Below the pieces are notes generated by a model. It searched no databases, had not been told where the DNA came from, and worked only from the letters and a program-made list of their open reading frames with translations. DNA of 64,000 nucleotides, from the NCBI GenBank assembly GCA_009823505.1, contig VZQC01010581.1, forward strand, positions 246,998 to 310,997, written 5' to 3'. Positions 10,636 through 21,475 of this stretch are shown one piece after another (the stretch's first letter is position 1; every line of letters begins with the position of its first letter). Source of the DNA: Rhizomys pruinosus (taxonomy: Eukaryota; Chordata; Mammalia; Rodentia; Spalacidae). Position numbers and translations under genes: made by a program.

Positions 10636-11622
10636 TCTCAGTGAATTTAAAGCTCATGAAGTCGATGTTGCTTGTGAATTTAGTCCTATTCGGTGAATTC
10701 CAATATTGTTGAAAGATACAAATGTGTCCATCCACATTCCTGAAAGTGGACTCAGCACTTTCTAATCTATAAAAACGAGCAGGTTGTACGAGGCCTTCTC
10801 TTAAAGAAATGTTCACATTATAAACATGGCCATGTACATGTGCCCTTGTGTGCATAAGCACACGTGTCCCTGTATCTTAAGGGAACATGTCTTAATTTCT
10901 TCAGCACAAAATTATGAAGCAAGTGAAAAGCTCACAGAGCTAGTTTTCAGTCCCTTACTTTAGTGAATTGAAGCTATGAGACTTTGAAAAAAATTCAATC
11001 TATTTCTCAATTTTCTCTCTTCTCTCTTCTCTCTCTCTCCCCCCCTTACTCCCCTTCCCCCAACAGAGCAGCTCAGGTTATTATTTGTGCACATGGACTA
11101 AGACTGTTTCATGAAATATTTATTAACAAGGAAATTACCAGAGCATCTTGGCTGTTTTGCCAGTCTCTTAGAGAAGTTGAAAATGTCTCAGTAATTCCTT
11201 TCGAAGCTATTCTTTGCCCACAGAAGAGTCTGAGAAGCAGCCACCCCCACACACCCTCCACAAGAGGCCTCACATTCAGTTCTTTGAAGTGTTTGCATTG
11301 CCCATTCAGGGTCCAGAAACCCTGCTTCCAGAATGTAGAGCCCCTTCCTTCCCTCAGATCTTGACTCAACACCAGGAAAAGTGCCCCCATCCCCACCCCC
11401 TCACCTAGCCACCCTCACTGGCCAGAGGAGCACTTCCTTCAGGCTTCCCTGCCCCTCTAGGACATTCCTGCTGAGACACAGACCTTGAGCAATTTCTAGG
11501 TCATCCCAAGATCATGAGCCAGCGTTCTCCCCGGCCTGTCCAGACCCTCCATCATCATACCTCCTCCATCACAGTTACATGTAAAGATAGTCTCCAGTCG
11601 GGGGGAGGGAGGGAGTAGAGGT
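10636..11622. other. Unique intron sequence with a pyrimidine tract
   Basis: A TC-rich tract occupies about 11017-11062. The rest has no recognised feature. Confidence 0.45.
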
Positions 11623-12193
11623 TGTGCTGGTTAGCTTTGGTGTCAACTTGACACACATGGGTAAAGGAAGCCTCTATTGGGGACTTGCCTCCATTGGACT
11701 GGCCTGTGGCCAGGTCCGTAGGGCATTTTCTTGATTGTTCAGTGATGTGGGTGGTGCCACCCCTGGGCAGGTGGTCCTGTGTTGTATAAGAAAACAGCTT
11801 GAGCCAGGGGGTAGTAGCACATGCCTTTAATCCCAGCACTTGGGGAGGCAGAGGCAGAGGCAGAGGCAGGCAGATTTCTGTGAGTTCGAGGCCAGCCTGG
11901 TCTACATAGTGAGTTCTAGGCCAGCTGGGGATACAGGGAGACCCTGTCTCAAAAAAAAAAAGCAACAACCAAAAACATCCTGAGCACCAGCCACAGGAGC
12001 AAGCCAGTGAACAGCTCCTCCATGGCCTGTGCTTCAGCTCCTGCCTCCAGGTTCCTGCCCTGAGTTCCTACCTTGGGCTTCCTAAGTGATGAACTGTGAC
12101 CCAGGAGATATAAGGTGAATAAACCCTTTCCCCTCCAAGTTAGGATTGGTCAGAGTGTTTTGTCACAGCATTTGAGAGACAAACCAGAACAGG
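11623..12193 (+). mobile_element. MaLR-like LTR interrupted by a B1
   Basis: The LTR starts TGTGCTGGTTAGCTTTGGTG with GTCAACTTGACACAC, has a TATAAG box (about 11784), CTCCATGGCCTGTGCTTCAG, a GAATAAACCC poly(A) signal (about 12117) and a GTCACAGCATTTGAGAG end. A B1 is inserted just after the TATA region. The MT/MaLR family name is from memory. Confidence 0.65.
11803..11978 (+). mobile_element. B1 SINE nested in the LTR
   Basis: B1 with GCCTTTAATCCCAGCACTTG, an extended (GAGGCA)n stretch, GGCCAGCCTGGTCTACATAG and an A-run. AAAACAGCTTGAG before it and AAAACATCCTGAG after it look like a decayed target-site duplication. Confidence 0.85.
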
Positions 12194-13280
12194 GGTCTCA
12201 GGGCTAGATAGTGCAATGTGTTTGCAGTGCTAGGCTGTCCCAGGATGGACAGTGACATTAGTCACTCAGACCTTCTGGCCCTCATCAGCCTCAGCCTGCT
12301 CTCCTGACTACAATGTGCTTTCCAGGTTCATATCCAGACCCAGGCCTCCCCATGCCTCCCTCTCACAAATGACAAACCAGCTTCAGTCTTGTCTCTGCTC
12401 TGTCATCTGCCCTGTCCTCTTCCTGTCCCCTTCCACAGAAGCCAGGGAAACTGCTTGGCCTGCATGGCAGGACATCCATTTACAAACAGAAGGCCTTGGT
12501 GGCCAAGGAAGCTTCACTGGGACAGCATCTTTGGTCGAGTGGACCTGAACCATGCTAGGCTCCCTTGTCCCAAACTGAAGGCCTGAACTCAAATGGAGTT
12601 GAGTAAGCATCTGTGTAACTGCGTCCCTCAATCCAGCAGTTAGACTATTGATGATGGAGAAAAAGCTCAGCCTTCTAAGTGAATCAATCTCCTTCCCTTT
12701 GGTTGTTCCACTTGTGGTCTTTCTAAAATCCTGTGACCTGGGCATTTACTCCATCCTACCCACTCCTTGGCACAGAACACAGCCAGGTAACTTTCTTAGG
12801 AGGCCTGGAGGTAACCCGAAGGAATAAAGGACCATCAAACTGCCACTCTCCCTCCAGACTCCATTCAACTTCCTGGGCTCTGGAGATAGAGCTGACTGAG
12901 CAATGCTGTAGCCGGGTAGGGGGTATCCCACTGGGAGGTCCCTCCTAGCTATCTTCGGGGCTCCTGATGGAGTTCCCAGCACTGCTTCCCACCCACCCCT
13001 CTGGGTGTGACTCAGAGCCAGCCACCTCCCAGCACCTCAGTGGGGTCCACAAATTCAACCTTTTCTCTGTCTATGGTCCCTGCACTAGGTCTGTATGTGA
13101 ACACATTTCCGTATAGCAAAAGTTACCTTGGACCTAAGTGTGTGTTTCCTGTGTTTTCCTAGTAGGGATGTAGGTGGCTTGTAAACAGCACAGATCTCCA
13201 TCAGCAGTAGCCATCCCTTCTGCTGCCCCTCCCACACACACCCTGACCTGTGTGGCCACGTCTATGTTCCAAACACAATT
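12194..13280. other. Unique intron sequence
   Basis: No exon or repeat recognised; frames of 98-120 residues on both strands overlap each other and have no family resemblance. Confidence 0.45.
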
Positions 13281-13503
13281 TTTATTTGTTTAATTTTTAT
13301 TTTTTTAATTTTTGTGTATGAGGGAATTGCCTGTGTGTAAGTGCACCCATGTTGTACACTGTCCACGGAGATCAGAAGAGGGTGTGAGATTCCTGGGGCT
13401 GGAGTCACAGACAGTTGTTAGCCACCTTGTGGGCTCTGGGAATCAAATCTAGTCCTCTACAAGAGCAGCTCTTAACAATTGAGTCATCCATCTCTCCAGC
13501 CCC
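13281..13503 (-). mobile_element. B2 SINE
   Basis: Reverse-oriented, older B2. Imperfect flanking duplications CAAACACAATT and CAAGCACAATT. Confidence 0.85.
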
Positions 13504-13729
13504 AAGCACAATTAAAATTCATGGCTCATGATCCTTACAAGTCAAAATCTATAACATTTAAATGAGGAAAAACTGGAGATTGTTACCAAAAAGAGTGAGA
13601 ACTGCCAAGTTAGACAATATGGAAATCAGACCGAGGATGTTGGTCACGGGAACCAATCATCTAGAGCTCACAGTGCGAGATTTTGCTAGCAAGGCACAGG
13701 CTGTGCTAACTATCCATAGGTTTGGGGTT

Positions 13730-13820
13730 TTTGTTTCTGTTTTTGTTTTGTGTTAGATGCTGCGCTCAGGGCCTATGAGTGCTCGATAAAAGCTCTGCCA
13801 CTGGTCCATACCCAGCTCTA
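13730..13820 (-). mobile_element. ID-like SINE
   Basis: A T-rich tail followed by a decayed ID body ending CCATACCCAGCTCTAGCC. Confidence 0.5.
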
Positions 13821-13991
13821 GCCTGTTTTCTGTCTGATTCCAGAGCTGCTGCAGACTGTGGGATGCCCACTGTGTTCTTAAAAACAAGGTCTCAGAGGCT
13901 GGCTCAGTAAGGCTGGGTACTGACAGGGACCAGTGAGGCACAGGGTCAGGACAGCACCTGCTGAACACCTCCAGGCCCTGCCTGTGTTACA

Positions 13992-14110
13992 GGACAAATG
14001 ACCCCACCACGGGACCACCCGAGGCTCTGCCAATGGCTCTGCCTATGTTCCCGGCCAAACGACCCCACCACAGGACCACCCAAGGCTCTGCCAATGCCTC
14101 TGTTGCTTCC
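13992..14110 (+). repeat. Two-copy 61-bp tandem duplication
   Basis: ACCCCACCACRGGACCACCC, then RAGGCTCTGCCAATG, occurs twice at 61-base spacing with few mismatches. Confidence 0.85.
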
Positions 14111-15371
14111 ACTGACAGAAAGCATGTTTTCGTCCAGTCAGGTCAGAACTGTTTTCTTCTGTTCCCGTTTCCCCTCTGTTTGGACAGCGCCCAGAAATTG
14201 AATCCCGTACCAGACATAACAGACTCATAACACATCCTCCGAGGCAGTCCTCACTGCGAGCTCTTTCCTGGCCACAGAGGAAGGGGCAGGTAGGGATGGG
14301 GCTCATGGCAGCCTCCGCTGAGGACTTAGACATGTTTCACAAGTCAGAAGAAGGAACCTTGTCTGCTTCCCCACCCCACCCAGGGGACACTACAAATGGG
14401 CACACTACAAATGGGCACACAAATCCACACAACAGGGAGAATGCAGGTCTGGGGTCAGTGAGACAAAACTAAGACCAGTACTGTCTTAAATAAAGGTAAC
14501 AGAAATCGCTGAACGCAGGCACTGGGACCTGTGCTCAGCACCACATCCTGCTGTCCCTAGTACATGCCCAAGGACAGTGAGCCTTAGCTCAGGCCCTGTG
14601 GGAGGGAGGGATTGGGAGGGAGGGGCTGGGAGGTTCCTCACCATCACAGCACTGGGCTCAGCCTTCTCTGAGAAAACGGCAATCTGCCTCTCTCCCCAAC
14701 CTCCAGGTTCACAGGAAAGCACTTTCTGAAGCCAGAGTGCTGTTTCAGCTGCCATCCAGGGTTGCTGGGCCTCTGTGAGTAAGGCCTGCCATCCTCCAGC
14801 TTCCTCTGATGGTGGGGACTCCTCCTGACTCTGGATTTAAGGGCCAAGTGTAGCTCCTGAGTGGCCACTCACTCCTCTCTGTGAATCAGCAGTTCTCAAC
14901 ATTGGGGGCTCCTGACTAGGAGCGTCCTGTCACCTGGATGCTGCAAATTCCTACGGCGTGCTGGCTCCTACAGCCTCTCACCACGGTGGGAAGGAAAGCC
15001 ACAGCTACATGGATCAATGCTCCATGTCATGTCCACTCTGAAGGGCTGCAGATGTGAGAGGTGGGTTGACCATGGAGCCAGAAAAACAAGTGAGCACCTG
15101 GGCTGCCAGTCTGCTCCACAGCCTTGCCGGTCTGTTACCAGCTGTGCTGCTTGTTGTCACCATTCTGTTCTGGGATCCTGCTCCAACCAGCCAGGCATAT
15201 CCAACCACAGCCCAGGGTCCCATAAGGTCAGGATAGCTATGAATGTGCCCAATACCAGCTGGTAAACTTCCAGAGCACATAATGAGTTGGGGTTGGTTTT
15301 GTTTGTTTGTTGCAATTTTTAAAAACTCACTCCCACACTTCTTAAGCATGATCTTTGTAGATGGCTGCTGG
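14111..15371. other. Unique intron sequence
   Basis: No gene or clear repeat. A short tandem (ACAAATGGGCACACT, two copies) lies near 14390-14420. CAGCAGTTCTCAAC at 14888 resembles the end of a hAT-type DNA transposon but cannot be extended. Confidence 0.4.
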
Positions 15372-15827
15372 AGTGTGCAAACATGAAGAGCCATAGCCCG
15401 ATTAGGAAGCGCGGAAAACTATAGATCCCTGAAGGTGACTGGCTAGCCCTAAACTGGCTACCAGGCCTTTCTCAAGCCTTAACAATTGGTCACTGCCCAG
15501 GCAAAGGGGGGACTATGGAGACAATCTACCCTGTCTCCATGGCACCCATAAGATACAGATGAGTGCTGCCCTACAAATCAAAGCAACTTTCATTGATCCC
15601 TTCAAGGAAAATGGGCCTTGGCACCAGACATACTTCAGCTGTACCCATAAAGGGATTAAAAACCTGTCCTCCACCCGTACCAGGTTGCAGAGAACTCGTC
15701 TTTGCGAGAAGAGTTTCTCTGTCAGGACTTCTCATGCGCTTAATAAAGTATATGTTCCTCATGTGCTTCTATTTCTCATTTTCTTAACCTTATTCTCCCC
15801 TCTTTTTCTTCACCAAAAATCTAACAA
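15372..15827 (+). mobile_element. LTR-like element, unknown family
   Basis: An ordered promoter-like GATTAAAAACCTG (about 15654), downstream CTTAATAAAGTATATG (about 15739) and an ...AAAATCTAACA end suggest a solo LTR. Boundaries are approximate. Confidence 0.4.
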
Positions 15828-15837
15828 TGACAATGTA

Positions 15838-15997
15838 CTGTTTTTTATTAGTTTGTTTGTTTGTTCTGACAGGGTCTCCCTAGTCCCACCTGCCTGGAAG
15901 TCACTACATGGACCAGGCTGGCCTTGATCTCACACAGATCCCCCTGCCTCTGCCTCCTGAGGGCTGGGATTAAAGGCCTGCACCACCACACCCTATG
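15838..15997 (-). mobile_element. B1 SINE
   Basis: Reverse-oriented, with GACAGGGTCTCCCTAGTCCC and GGGCTGGGATTAAAGGCC. Confidence 0.9.
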
Positions 15998-18080
15998 TGA
16001 CAGTGTGGTTTTGCAGTGTCAACAGTTTGGGCATATGCTTGCAAGGTATTTCTTCGGCATCCTCCTCTCCCAGGGCACAGATCTGAAAAGTCCATTTTTT
16101 TTTCTAAGGGAAAATCAGAGAATCAAAGTGTAGGGTGAGAATCACAGGGGCCTCCAGAATTTCCCTCTGGTCAAACACGAGTCTGCCTCAGCCCTGCCCT
16201 AGTCCTAGAACTGGTCTTGCTCCCTGCACTGTCCAGGGCAGCCAGGTCTGTCAAGCAAGCACAGGGCCTGGCAGGCCTGAGAACACAATTAGATTTCCTA
16301 GGAAAGGTCAAGATTCCAAACACCTCCAGGGTCTCCACTACCAGTGGTCAGCTTGCTGCTGTCCTGGGGAAAGACGGTCTCTGTCTGCACCTACATGCCC
16401 TGAAGGATGCCTGGGCCCAGTCAGCCCCTCAGGGGCAGTCACTCTATTCACAGACAACATTCTTACCAAGTATCTGTGAGACTCAGAATGAAAGATTTCC
16501 TTCATGACCTAAAGAGCACTGGGGCAGAGTGGCAGCTGAGACACCCAAGCCAGCCAAGTTCCTTCTGAGTCTACCCACAGCCTGATGCCCTCTTAGACCT
16601 GCCCCAGCCCCTGGGTCCTGTGGGTGGTGCTGAAGTCACACTGGCCATGAGAGTAAGCTTGGAATGTTCTAGTTGTTTGCTCTGCCCAAGCATGGCTTGC
16701 AGGTGTCAGCTGGGCCAGCCTCCACCCTTGACGCCTCTCAGTCTCACCAGACTTGTCTCCAGGTTTACTGCTTCCTCCTCCCTGAAAGCAACTGTAGGCC
16801 AGTCAGAAGGTCAGTGTTTCAAGGTCCCTGAATGGACATGACCCTAGGTGCTCACTGACTGTCTCCCAGGACCCTGAGGATCAAACAGAAGGAAGCTGGG
16901 AGGCAGTCAGGCTGGGCCTTATCTTGGGGTCCCCATCATCAGCAGGGTCTCTGGACTCCAAGCTGTGCTTTCCTCTTGGATGGCATGGATATAGTGCCTT
17001 ACATGGTGCTGGGTACAGCCTGGTAGACACCTCAGCCAACGTCGCGGCACCACAAGCCTGCCACCCGTCCTCCTCTGCTACCTCACACAGATCTCCACGG
17101 CCCGAGATGACCATGCACAGAGGTTCTCAGCACCATTAGGGGTACCACCAGCAGCCAGGACCCAGTGCAGAGGGTAAAATGGTATCACATATCCCCCTCT
17201 CTGGGTCTCACTGATGAGTCAGAGTTAGAAGCCTGGAAATCTCCAGGCATCCAAAAATTACCAGAGGAACATTCTAGAACTTTAGCTTAAGCCCAGATTC
17301 CTGACTCTGAATATATTATTTGACCAAGGCTCATTACTAGAGAGAGTGCTGTGAACACCTGGGAGATGATGGTGGGTCGGCAAGGCCTGGGGGTTCTGCT
17401 CCAACACCGTGAGGACTGCGCGGTGGTGGCCAGGCTGAGGGTATTCCATGGCCATGCTAGAAGTCTCTCTAGAAGAACACGCTATGCACCAACAAAGGTA
17501 AGACAGGGTGGGGACTGATCCAGGGCTCTGGGGGCAGCAGCCTGGTTCGCTCTGTGACCCTGGGCTGGTCCTGAACCCTCTCTCCTCAGGAAGCAGCAGT
17601 GAGGCTCACAGAGCTGACAAGCAGTGGAGGCTTTGAGAACATAGGGGCGGAGAAATGCTGAGCCAGTACCCGCCAACCCCCATGCACTGGCTGTTTCTTT
17701 TACTTCTAAAACCTGGTGGTGGGGCAAACTTTCTTTTAGAATGATAATTAAAAGGCTTTGGATCCATTTTATTTGCTCTAGTATTCTAGTTTATGTTGTC
17801 ACATATAAGAATTGATGTCACATATAATAAGAATTGGGAGTGCTGTTTATTCAGTTACACCTGTGGGACAGTGCTTGGTAGGTTCCAGGCTGCTTCAGAT
17901 AAGATGGGATTACTGTGTTATGACTCCCTTTTTATGGATGGTAAAGACTCACCCAGGTGTCCTGCTGGTGAGCTGGTTAGAACAAGTTTTGCCCCCACAT
18001 CCCAGCCACTCTATTCTTCACAGGGCTTTTTTCCTTGACTGGTAAGTTTTGTTAAATTGTTAGACTTAGAACCATTTGAT
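15998..18080. other. Unique intron sequence
   Basis: The longest gene-free, repeat-poor stretch left of the DR4 elements. A small direct repeat (TGTCACATATAAGAATTG) occurs at 17798-17840. No exon recognised. Confidence 0.5.
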
Positions 18081-18165
18081 TAAAAAAAAGAAAAAATTTC
18101 AAAAGAAGTTCAGGGTGTAGTTTAATTCATTTAAAGAACCAGTTTATTAAGAAAAATAAAATTCA

Positions 18166-18314
18166 GCCAGGCGTGGTGGCGCACGCCTTTAATCCTAGCA
18201 CTTGGGAGGCAGAGGCAGGCGGATCTCTGTGAGTTCAAGGCCAGCCTGGTCTACAGAGTGAGTTCCAGGACAGCTGGGACTACAGGGAGACCCTGTCTTG
18301 AAAAGACTAAAAAA
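18166..18314 (+). mobile_element. B1 SINE between duplicated flanks
   Basis: Full B1 (GGCGTGGTGGCGCACGCC to CCCTGTCTTGAAAAGAC). The flanks 18090-18138 and 18316-18360 are diverged copies of each other (AGTTCARRGTGTAGTTTAA core), too long and too diverged to be a simple insertion-site duplication. Confidence 0.9.
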
Positions 18315-18575
18315 AGAAAATTCAAAAGTTCAAAGTGTAGTTTAACTTATCTTAAAAGAAATGCTTTTTGTATAAATCTTTAAGATTACAGAACTGTGGT
18401 AAGTATCTGTAAGTCTGCAAACTAGATGCCGAGGCTCGCTCATTCCTGAGGCCAGCTCTGCAGCTGTCTCTACCCCAGGCGGAACAGTGGGTATACCACT
18501 CTCCTGTTTAGTCATGAAGATCCAGCCACAAGACAAAAATACACGGGGCCCATGCAGTCTCACATCCTCCCAAGA

Positions 18576-18591
18576 TGACCTACATTAACCT
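18576..18591 (-). promoter_or_regulatory. DR4 LXR-type element 2
   Basis: The minus strand reads AGGTTA-ATGT-AGGTCA, a direct repeat with four-base spacing and near-perfect half-sites. It lies in non-repetitive intron DNA 2.8 kb downstream (in the gene) of the first DR4. A sterol-responsive enhancer role is inferred. Confidence 0.6.
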
Positions 18592-20471
18592 CTCTCAGGA
18601 GGCAAATTCTGAAGTGTAATGTTGCTTGCTGAGCTCTGTTTCAATGGTGGAAATTTCCACCTAGCCACTCACAAATATCAATGCTTAAATATAAATAGTC
18701 TCCAAGATGCAAAACTCATCATCCAGTGAACTGAAGTTTCTCAGAAGATCTCCCAGATGTTACCACAGCTGTGACCTGTGCTGTCTGTACAGGACAGTGC
18801 CAAGTCTCAAATACGAGGCACTTACTGACAGCTCTGAAATGGAGGCTGGTTTGGTTCAGATGTCAGTTACCAGGAAGAAACTAAGGTAAGCCTTCGAAAG
18901 GGACCAGTGAATATTAGAAAGAAATGAGTGGTACAGGAGTTGTCAGGGGCAGAGCCTGGGCCCTGGCACTCTAACAAGCCAGGCCAGGCCACCTGTCCTC
19001 AACAGACCAATTAAGGAGCCATAACAGTCATTGAAATGCAGAGGAAGATTTACTCAATGTGGTCACACTGGGAAGAAAAAATAAAGGGGTCCAGTGATCA
19101 AGCCCCAAGTCCATCTTTAGGGTCCTGACATGAGGTTTAGACTTAAATAGAGAGAGACGTCTGCAGAGCCAGGCAGCCCTGGTCCCCACCACTGACCCAT
19201 CACCGTCTCAGCCCCAGTCTCTCCTGTAGGGCGGTCCAGCAAGTTGTCAGAACTCTGTGAAACCTCTTCTGGCCGGCAATGGGCTCTGGATTTTTTGTTC
19301 TCTGAGCATGGGACTCCTCAGGAAATTCCACTTTCTTGGGGACCATTGTTTCAAGTCAGATAGCCAAAGGTACAGGCATTTCCAGGAAGCTCACCAACCA
19401 TCTACTCAGGGGGAGCAGAGAGCTTACAGGAGACGCCTAGGCAAGGTAGCTCAGGGCTTCAGATCCACAGCATCTCCATCCCTCAAAAGACATCTCCATC
19501 CCTCAAAAGACATCTCCATGGGGCTGCTAGGCAGAAATGTGGAATTCACCAGCTAATCAATACCCAGCTGATGTCATCATCAGTCAGAGGAGGAGAAAAT
19601 ATCCTTAATGAAGCCAAGCCAGCAAAAACCAACATGTTAGCAACATTACAACCACAGCATGGAGTGCCTGGCGCACACCCATGCACTGCAGTCCTGAGAC
19701 CCTCTGAGACTTGCACCGTTACCAACTCCATCTGCCTCTGAAGATACTGAGGCTCAAGGTCACAAGGCTTCAAATGTAACTTGTCACAGGTGCTCTGACG
19801 AAACAGAAAAAATGTGAGGACACCCCCCCTTTTGTCCAACAGCCTTTTGCCCAGCATATGTTCTCATGTTAATAACACTCATGTTAATGTCTGTAGTAAT
19901 TTTAATGCCATAGATATCACAAATGCACACACTTCCTTCTTTTGGCAAAGTTTTTCACCCACCTCCCTTGCAAAACCTCAGGAAAACAGAAGGGGGTGTC
20001 GCATTGTCAGCATTACTCTCTCCATCCGTCCCTGGCTTGCTCTGGTTCACTGTCAGCTCAGAGAGTTTACACTGCAAAACTGTCATCTCTCCTGGAAAAA
20101 CTCTACGGCCACAAAATGAGGTAGACAAGCAGTAAAAACTCAAGCCAAAAAAAAAAAAATCACCAGACCGACAGTCTCTCTGCATGGGTGACAAGCCCAA
20201 AAGACCATATGAATGACAGTGTTTAGTATCTCACAGGCACCTAAATTAAGCCCAAAGGAACCATCAGACCAGCATCTAGAGAAGCCTCTGGTCCCCAGGG
20301 AGGGCACAACATGGCACCTTCTGTTCCATCCTGTCCTGGGCCTTCCAGATAATCCAAATGGAAGAAATGGTGTTGGTTGTTTGATTTGTAAGTTCCCAGA
20401 AACGGGCACCGACCTACAGAGAATACATCTGGAGTTTGGTTACCAGTCCTCTGCCATGCCCAGGTTGGAAG

Positions 20472-20480
20472 TGACTCAGC
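20472..20480 (+). promoter_or_regulatory. Maf/Nrf2-type element
   Basis: TGACTCAGC matches the core of antioxidant/Maf recognition elements. It lies about 0.9 kb on the gene-downstream side of the CpG cluster. A nine-base match occurs often by chance, so the functional claim is weak. Confidence 0.25.
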
Positions 20481-20659
20481 CGAGCAGGGAAGCCCTCTGG
20501 GCTCCAGCTGCCTTAATAGATCTGAGAACCAGTTTCAAAGGGAAATTCCAAGGTTCCTGAACTTGCCCTGGTCCTTTTCCGAGGCTGACCACACAGAGGA
20601 GGCCCACCTTCAAGTGTTCCCCCACTCTGAACTTAAACAAACAGTATCATTTAAAACTA

Positions 20660-20881
20660 TTGTATTTATGATTCTTATTTTATGCTTATGAGTGTATTGC
20701 CTTTATGTGTATAAGTGCACCCATGTCACAAAATGCCTGTGGAGGTCAGAAGAGGGTACCGGATCCCCTTGAATTGGTGTTATAGATGGTTGTTAGCTGC
20801 TGTGTGGGGGCTGGGATTTGAACCCGGGTCTTCTGCAAGAGCAGCCAGTACTCTTAACTGCTGAGCCATCTCTCCAGCCCC
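20660..20881 (-). mobile_element. B2 SINE
   Basis: Reverse-oriented older B2 with GAACCCGGGTCTTCTGCAAG and GAGCCATCTCTCCAGCCC. Confidence 0.9.
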
Positions 20882-21349
20882 AAACTGGACGATTTTTAAG
20901 GTGTCAGAGACCAAGAGTGTCTCCTGGCAAAATGGCAAGACCTGAATTCACTGGGTCTCTGACTGTAAACAGCAGGCTAGATGTCTCCCCATCTGATAAG
21001 GTGACAAGGCAAGAGAGCCAGCCACTCTTGGATCCGCTGTCGCCTCCCACCAAGCCAGCTCTTCCAATTAAGCATGAGAAACCACCCGGGTATCAAAAAG
21101 TCCATCCCGTACAGGTCTATCACATCTGTTTCTGTGTCTTCTCCTGATGGGAGAATTCTCAGCTTTCTGGATGCTTTTTGGACTGAGATGGAGAGCGTGA
21201 CGGAGCACTGGCTGAGCATCAGGACCCCAGAGCGGCCCTCGTACTGCAGCATCCTCTCCTTCCCTTAGCAACAGCGTGGGGCACGCGCAGCCAATCCCTG
21301 TGCTCCTAGCTGCCGACTGCGCCTCCGCTGGGAGGTTACCCGCGAGCGT

Positions 21350-21365
21350 TGACCGATAGTAACCC
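21350..21365 (-). promoter_or_regulatory. DR4 LXR response element, ABCA1-like
   Basis: The minus strand reads GGGTTACTATCGGTCA: two nuclear-receptor half-sites in direct orientation with a four-base spacer. The ABCA1 promoter LXRE, as I know it, is AGGTTACTATCGGTCA, so 15 of 16 positions agree, spacer included. It lies in the CpG cluster in intron 2 of a known LXR target gene. Confidence 0.75.
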
Positions 21366-21395
21366 TGGCGCGGGCGGCGGTGGCGGGGCAAGCAC

Positions 21396-21407
21396 TGCGC
21401 CTGCGCA
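21396..21407. promoter_or_regulatory. NRF1-type site
   Basis: TGCGCCTGCGCA is palindrome-like and close to the NRF1 consensus (YGCGCAYGCGCR). It lies 30 bases from the DR4 in the same CpG cluster. Confidence 0.55.
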
Positions 21408-21475
21408 ATAGCATGCCCCACCCACACCTGAGCACGGGAGGAGGCGGCGCCTGGCTATGTTTCCTTCTAGTCATT

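Larger units (their letters stand above)
18361..20659. other. Unique intron sequence with DR4 element 2
   Basis: Repeat-poor DNA containing the DR4 at 18576 and a 2.5-copy 20-bp tandem (CATCTCCATCCCTCAAAAGA) at 19471-19519. Confidence 0.5.
21255..21475. promoter_or_regulatory. Isolated CpG cluster, candidate internal ABCG1 promoter
   Basis: By hand count about 20 CpGs fall in roughly 215 bases, while flanking intron DNA is almost CpG-free. The cluster contains a consensus-like NRF1 site (21396-21407), several GGCGG-type boxes, a CCAAT box on the plus strand (21290-21294, inverted relative to ABCG1), a CTTAGCAAC RFX-like half-site (21265) and a DR4 LXR-type element. This layout is typical of a TATA-less promoter. 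It sits 7.8 kb downstream of exon 2. An LXR-activated internal promoter giving an alternative N-terminus has been described for human ABCG1, and this may be its counterpart, but strand and start site are inferred. It could also be bidirectional. Confidence 0.6.
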
